DNA of 13,784 nt from CAYTED01 sp964537075. Its GTDB lineage: Bacteria > Patescibacteriota > Minisyncoccia > Moranbacterales > UBA1568. The notes under the pieces were generated by a model. That model searched no databases, had not been told where the DNA came from, and saw only the letters and a program-made list of their open reading frames with translations. Shown here piece by piece: positions 12,562 to 13,784 of the stretch. Position 1 is the first letter of the stretch. The number at the start of each line of letters is the position of its first letter. The DNA is taken from NCBI GenBank assembly GCA_964537075.1, contig CAZIBB010000023.1:1-13784 (forward strand). Direction: 5' to 3'. A program made the translations under genes and the position numbers.

Positions 12562-13461
12562 CTATTCCCCTGAGACATTCGTCGTGTCGGGAGATGGAGC
12601 GTCTTTGATTGTTGCTTCCGGAGTTTTCATACTCGTCTGTGTCGAACCGAAGTTGGCATACGCTATGGCGGCGAGGATGATCGTGAAACCGAATGGGAAT
12701 TTGAACATCGGAAGCAGCCACGTCGTCAGTATGGTGTACAGGATCGGGAGGGTGATGAGAGAGAGGCCGAGCTTGTAAGCCTGTCCGTAGCTAAGGTCGG
12801 TCTTGCGGAGCTTGGCGACAATCCAAATGATGATCGCCCCGAAGAGGAGATATGTGAGATATCCGAACCAGAACAGCGCGAACAGAATGAATGGCAGAAA
12901 GACAAACAGTGCCGTCACGACAACCTTTCCGATGCTCAGGGTGGAATCCACCCATCCAGTCACCTTTTGTTTGTTCAGGACGAAGGTTCCCTTGTTGAAT
13001 TTTGAAAACTGCTGGATTTCGATCTTGTCTTTTTCCCTATCATATATCCAGACGGCATCCTTTCCGAGAATGGCGGATGTATCATACTTATTGAAATCAT
13101 CCGGTGTGATGGATCCGTTCGTGTTGATGACGATGATATTCTTTAGTTCTTTGATATTAAATTCTTTCGGCATCGGGATGGCGTACGGCTCTTTGACATT
13201 GGAAGTCATCTGACCATCCTGAAAAGTGAGCACGAGCTCATCCGGGTAGATGGCGAGTGCCTTGGTGCGGATATCCCCCGTTGTCTTGACCTGACTTGAC
13301 CATGCTCCGAATGACACAGCGAGAGGTATCGAGACGAGTATCGCCATGCAGACGATAAAGAGGGAATAATATTTGAGTGCCACCGCGAAATTTTCCGTTT
13401 TGGCGGTAACATAGAAAGCCCGGTCGTAGACACTTTTCCTGATTGTTCGAAAAAATTCCAT
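12562..13461 (-). CDS. DUF1189-family membrane protein
   Basis: 299 aa. TM1 at ~32-52 is followed by an extracytoplasmic domain (~53-175) with the DUF1189 pattern IYPDELVLTFQDGQMTSN (71-88) and EPYAIPMP (91-98). Four hydrophobic segments come next at about 178-198, 200-217, 230-250 and 256-270, then a polar Thr/Pro-rich tail (271-299). The family is widespread in Firmicutes and CPR and its function is unknown; its extracytoplasmic domain between membrane helices suggests sensing or envelope upkeep. The SD before ATG 13461 is weak. A broken upstream reading frame ends 37 bp before it, which would suit a former operon. Confidence 0.9.
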   Translation of the reverse strand: MEFFRTIRKSVYDRAFYVTAKTENFAVALKYYSLFIVCMAILVSIPLAVSFGAWSSQVKTTGDIRTKALAIYPDELVLTFQDGQMTSNVKEPYAIPMPKEFNIKELKNIIVINTNGSITPDDFNKYDTSAILGKDAVWIYDREKDKIEIQQFSKFNKGTFVLNKQKVTGWVDSTLSIGKVVVTALFVFLPFILFALFWFGYLTYLLFGAIIIWIVAKLRKTDLSYGQAYKLGLSLITLPILYTILTTWLLPMFKFPFGFTIILAAIAYANFGSTQTSMKTPEATIKDAPSPDTTNVSGE

Positions 13462-13498
13462 ACTGTTTTTTAAGAAAAATTAGAGGAGTTCCGTATGT

Positions 13499-13745
13499 TT
13501 ATACTACCATATCGCTTGCTTTCACATCCATCACATTCACGCCGTATGAATCCACAGTCGTCAGCGGTCGCTTATAGTTGTGGATGAGAATTCGTAGTCA
13601 CTTTCTTTGCCTCCTCTAGAGTGGCATGGGTGATGGGGATGATGAGGTTTGTGGATTTATATGAGAAAAAGGTACCTGACCCATTTTCTGACTTCTGACT
13701 AATGAATACTCCTCGCGGCAAGCCGACGAGGTATCTCTGACATAT
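13499..13745 (-). pseudogene. Probable frameshifted C-terminal gene fragment
   Basis: Two minus-strand frames read like one protein cut by a one-base shift. The first, open from 13745, includes THATLEEAKKVTTNSHPQ and stops at TAA 13574-13572. The second reads YKRPLTTVDSYGVNVMDVKA and then SDMVV, ending at TAA 13501-13499. Skipping C13577 joins them as ...SHPQ-YKRPLTT.... The stop lies 37 bp before the DUF1189 start, as in an operon. The distal part (13700-13745) is palindromic repeat sequence, so the true upstream border is unclear. No function was recognised. A sequencing error, a decayed gene or chance are all possible. Confidence 0.35.
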
Positions 13746-13779
13746 TTATCTTTGATACTCGCCGCAAGCGGCGGGGAAT
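13705..13779. repeat. Two related palindromes at right edge
   Basis: Palindrome 1 is CCTCG-CGGC-AA-GCCG-A-CGAGG (13711-13731). Palindrome 2 is CGCCGC-AA-GCGGCG (13760-13773). Both are bordered by ATAC/GTAT-like bases and have the same build. The stretch GGTACCTGACCC lies just inside at 13671-13682. From general knowledge such units are dispersed repeats or ends of REP/IS200-like elements in CPR genomes; no transposase is present here. The region 13462-13784 holds no intact gene apart from this and the fragment at 13499-13745. Confidence 0.6.
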
Positions 13780-13784
13780 TAGAC

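Noticed and set aside
13495..13587. 31-codon plus-strand ORF with a good SD (AGAGGAG)
   Set aside because: It is antisense to a better coding-like frame, its composition is not protein-like, and it has no promoter; the SD match is probably chance.
1..13784. UGA recoded to Gly, as in Gracilibacteria/Absconditabacteria
   Set aside because: RF2 is encoded, and the AAA+, HD and other genes end at TGA with normal family lengths.
1..13784. CRISPR array, rRNA, integrase or transposase
   Set aside because: No regularly spaced direct repeats, rRNA sequence or recombinase/transposase motifs were seen on either strand.

Overview
The window looks like a chromosomal piece from a small-genome bacterium of the Candidate Phyla Radiation (Patescibacteria, Parcubacteria-like). 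This rests on compact, mostly single-strand gene order, many starts without a clear Shine-Dalgarno (SD), DUF1189-type and two-domain DsbA-like membrane proteins, and AT-rich promoters. The assignment is an inference. TGA acts as a stop: several genes end with it, and a release factor 2 gene (prfB) with its classical +1 frameshift site is present, so this is not a UGA-recoding lineage. Both window ends carry palindromic repeat sequence, so the window may be a whole metagenomic contig broken at repeats.

Layout, left to right. Positions 1-60 hold a palindromic intergenic repeat. From 145 to 3723 on the minus strand runs prfB - ftsE - ftsX - HD-domain hydrolase: translation termination, the FtsEX division/envelope ABC complex, and a stand-alone SpoT/MESH1-like HD protein. 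A tRNA-Thr(CGT) with its own promoter and terminator sits divergently at 3800-3872. From 3965 to 9306, again on the minus strand, lie a membrane-anchored two-domain thioredoxin/DsbA protein, a small membrane protein, a thioredoxin-like [2Fe-2S] ferredoxin, a perfect 19-bp inverted repeat, an ApbE-type FMN transferase, a minimal polyprenyl-phosphate sugar-phosphate transferase, an NRAMP-family transporter with unusual metal-site motifs, and a helical hypothetical protein.

From 9448 the organisation changes to short, separately promoted units: a Lon-like AAA+ ATPase without a protease domain (+), a membrane-anchored calcineurin-like phosphoesterase with altered metal-ligand motifs (-), a two-gene unit of a minimal nucleotidyltransferase and a Cys-rich small protein (+), and a DUF1189 membrane protein (-). 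Strong intrinsic terminators separate several of them. The last ~300 bases hold what looks like the broken C-terminal part of an upstream gene, followed by two palindromic repeats.

Taken together the genes cover translation, envelope and division (FtsEX, glycan-lipid transferase, DsbA-like oxidoreductase), redox cofactor handling (ferredoxin, ApbE), metal uptake, and several signalling or stress-type enzymes. No complete, clearly recognisable novel system is evident. The best candidates for new biology are the nucleotidyltransferase/Cys-protein pair, the phosphoesterase with a changed metal site, the DsbA-like protein with a Cys-to-Ser active site, and the 19-bp inverted repeat between apbE and the ferredoxin.
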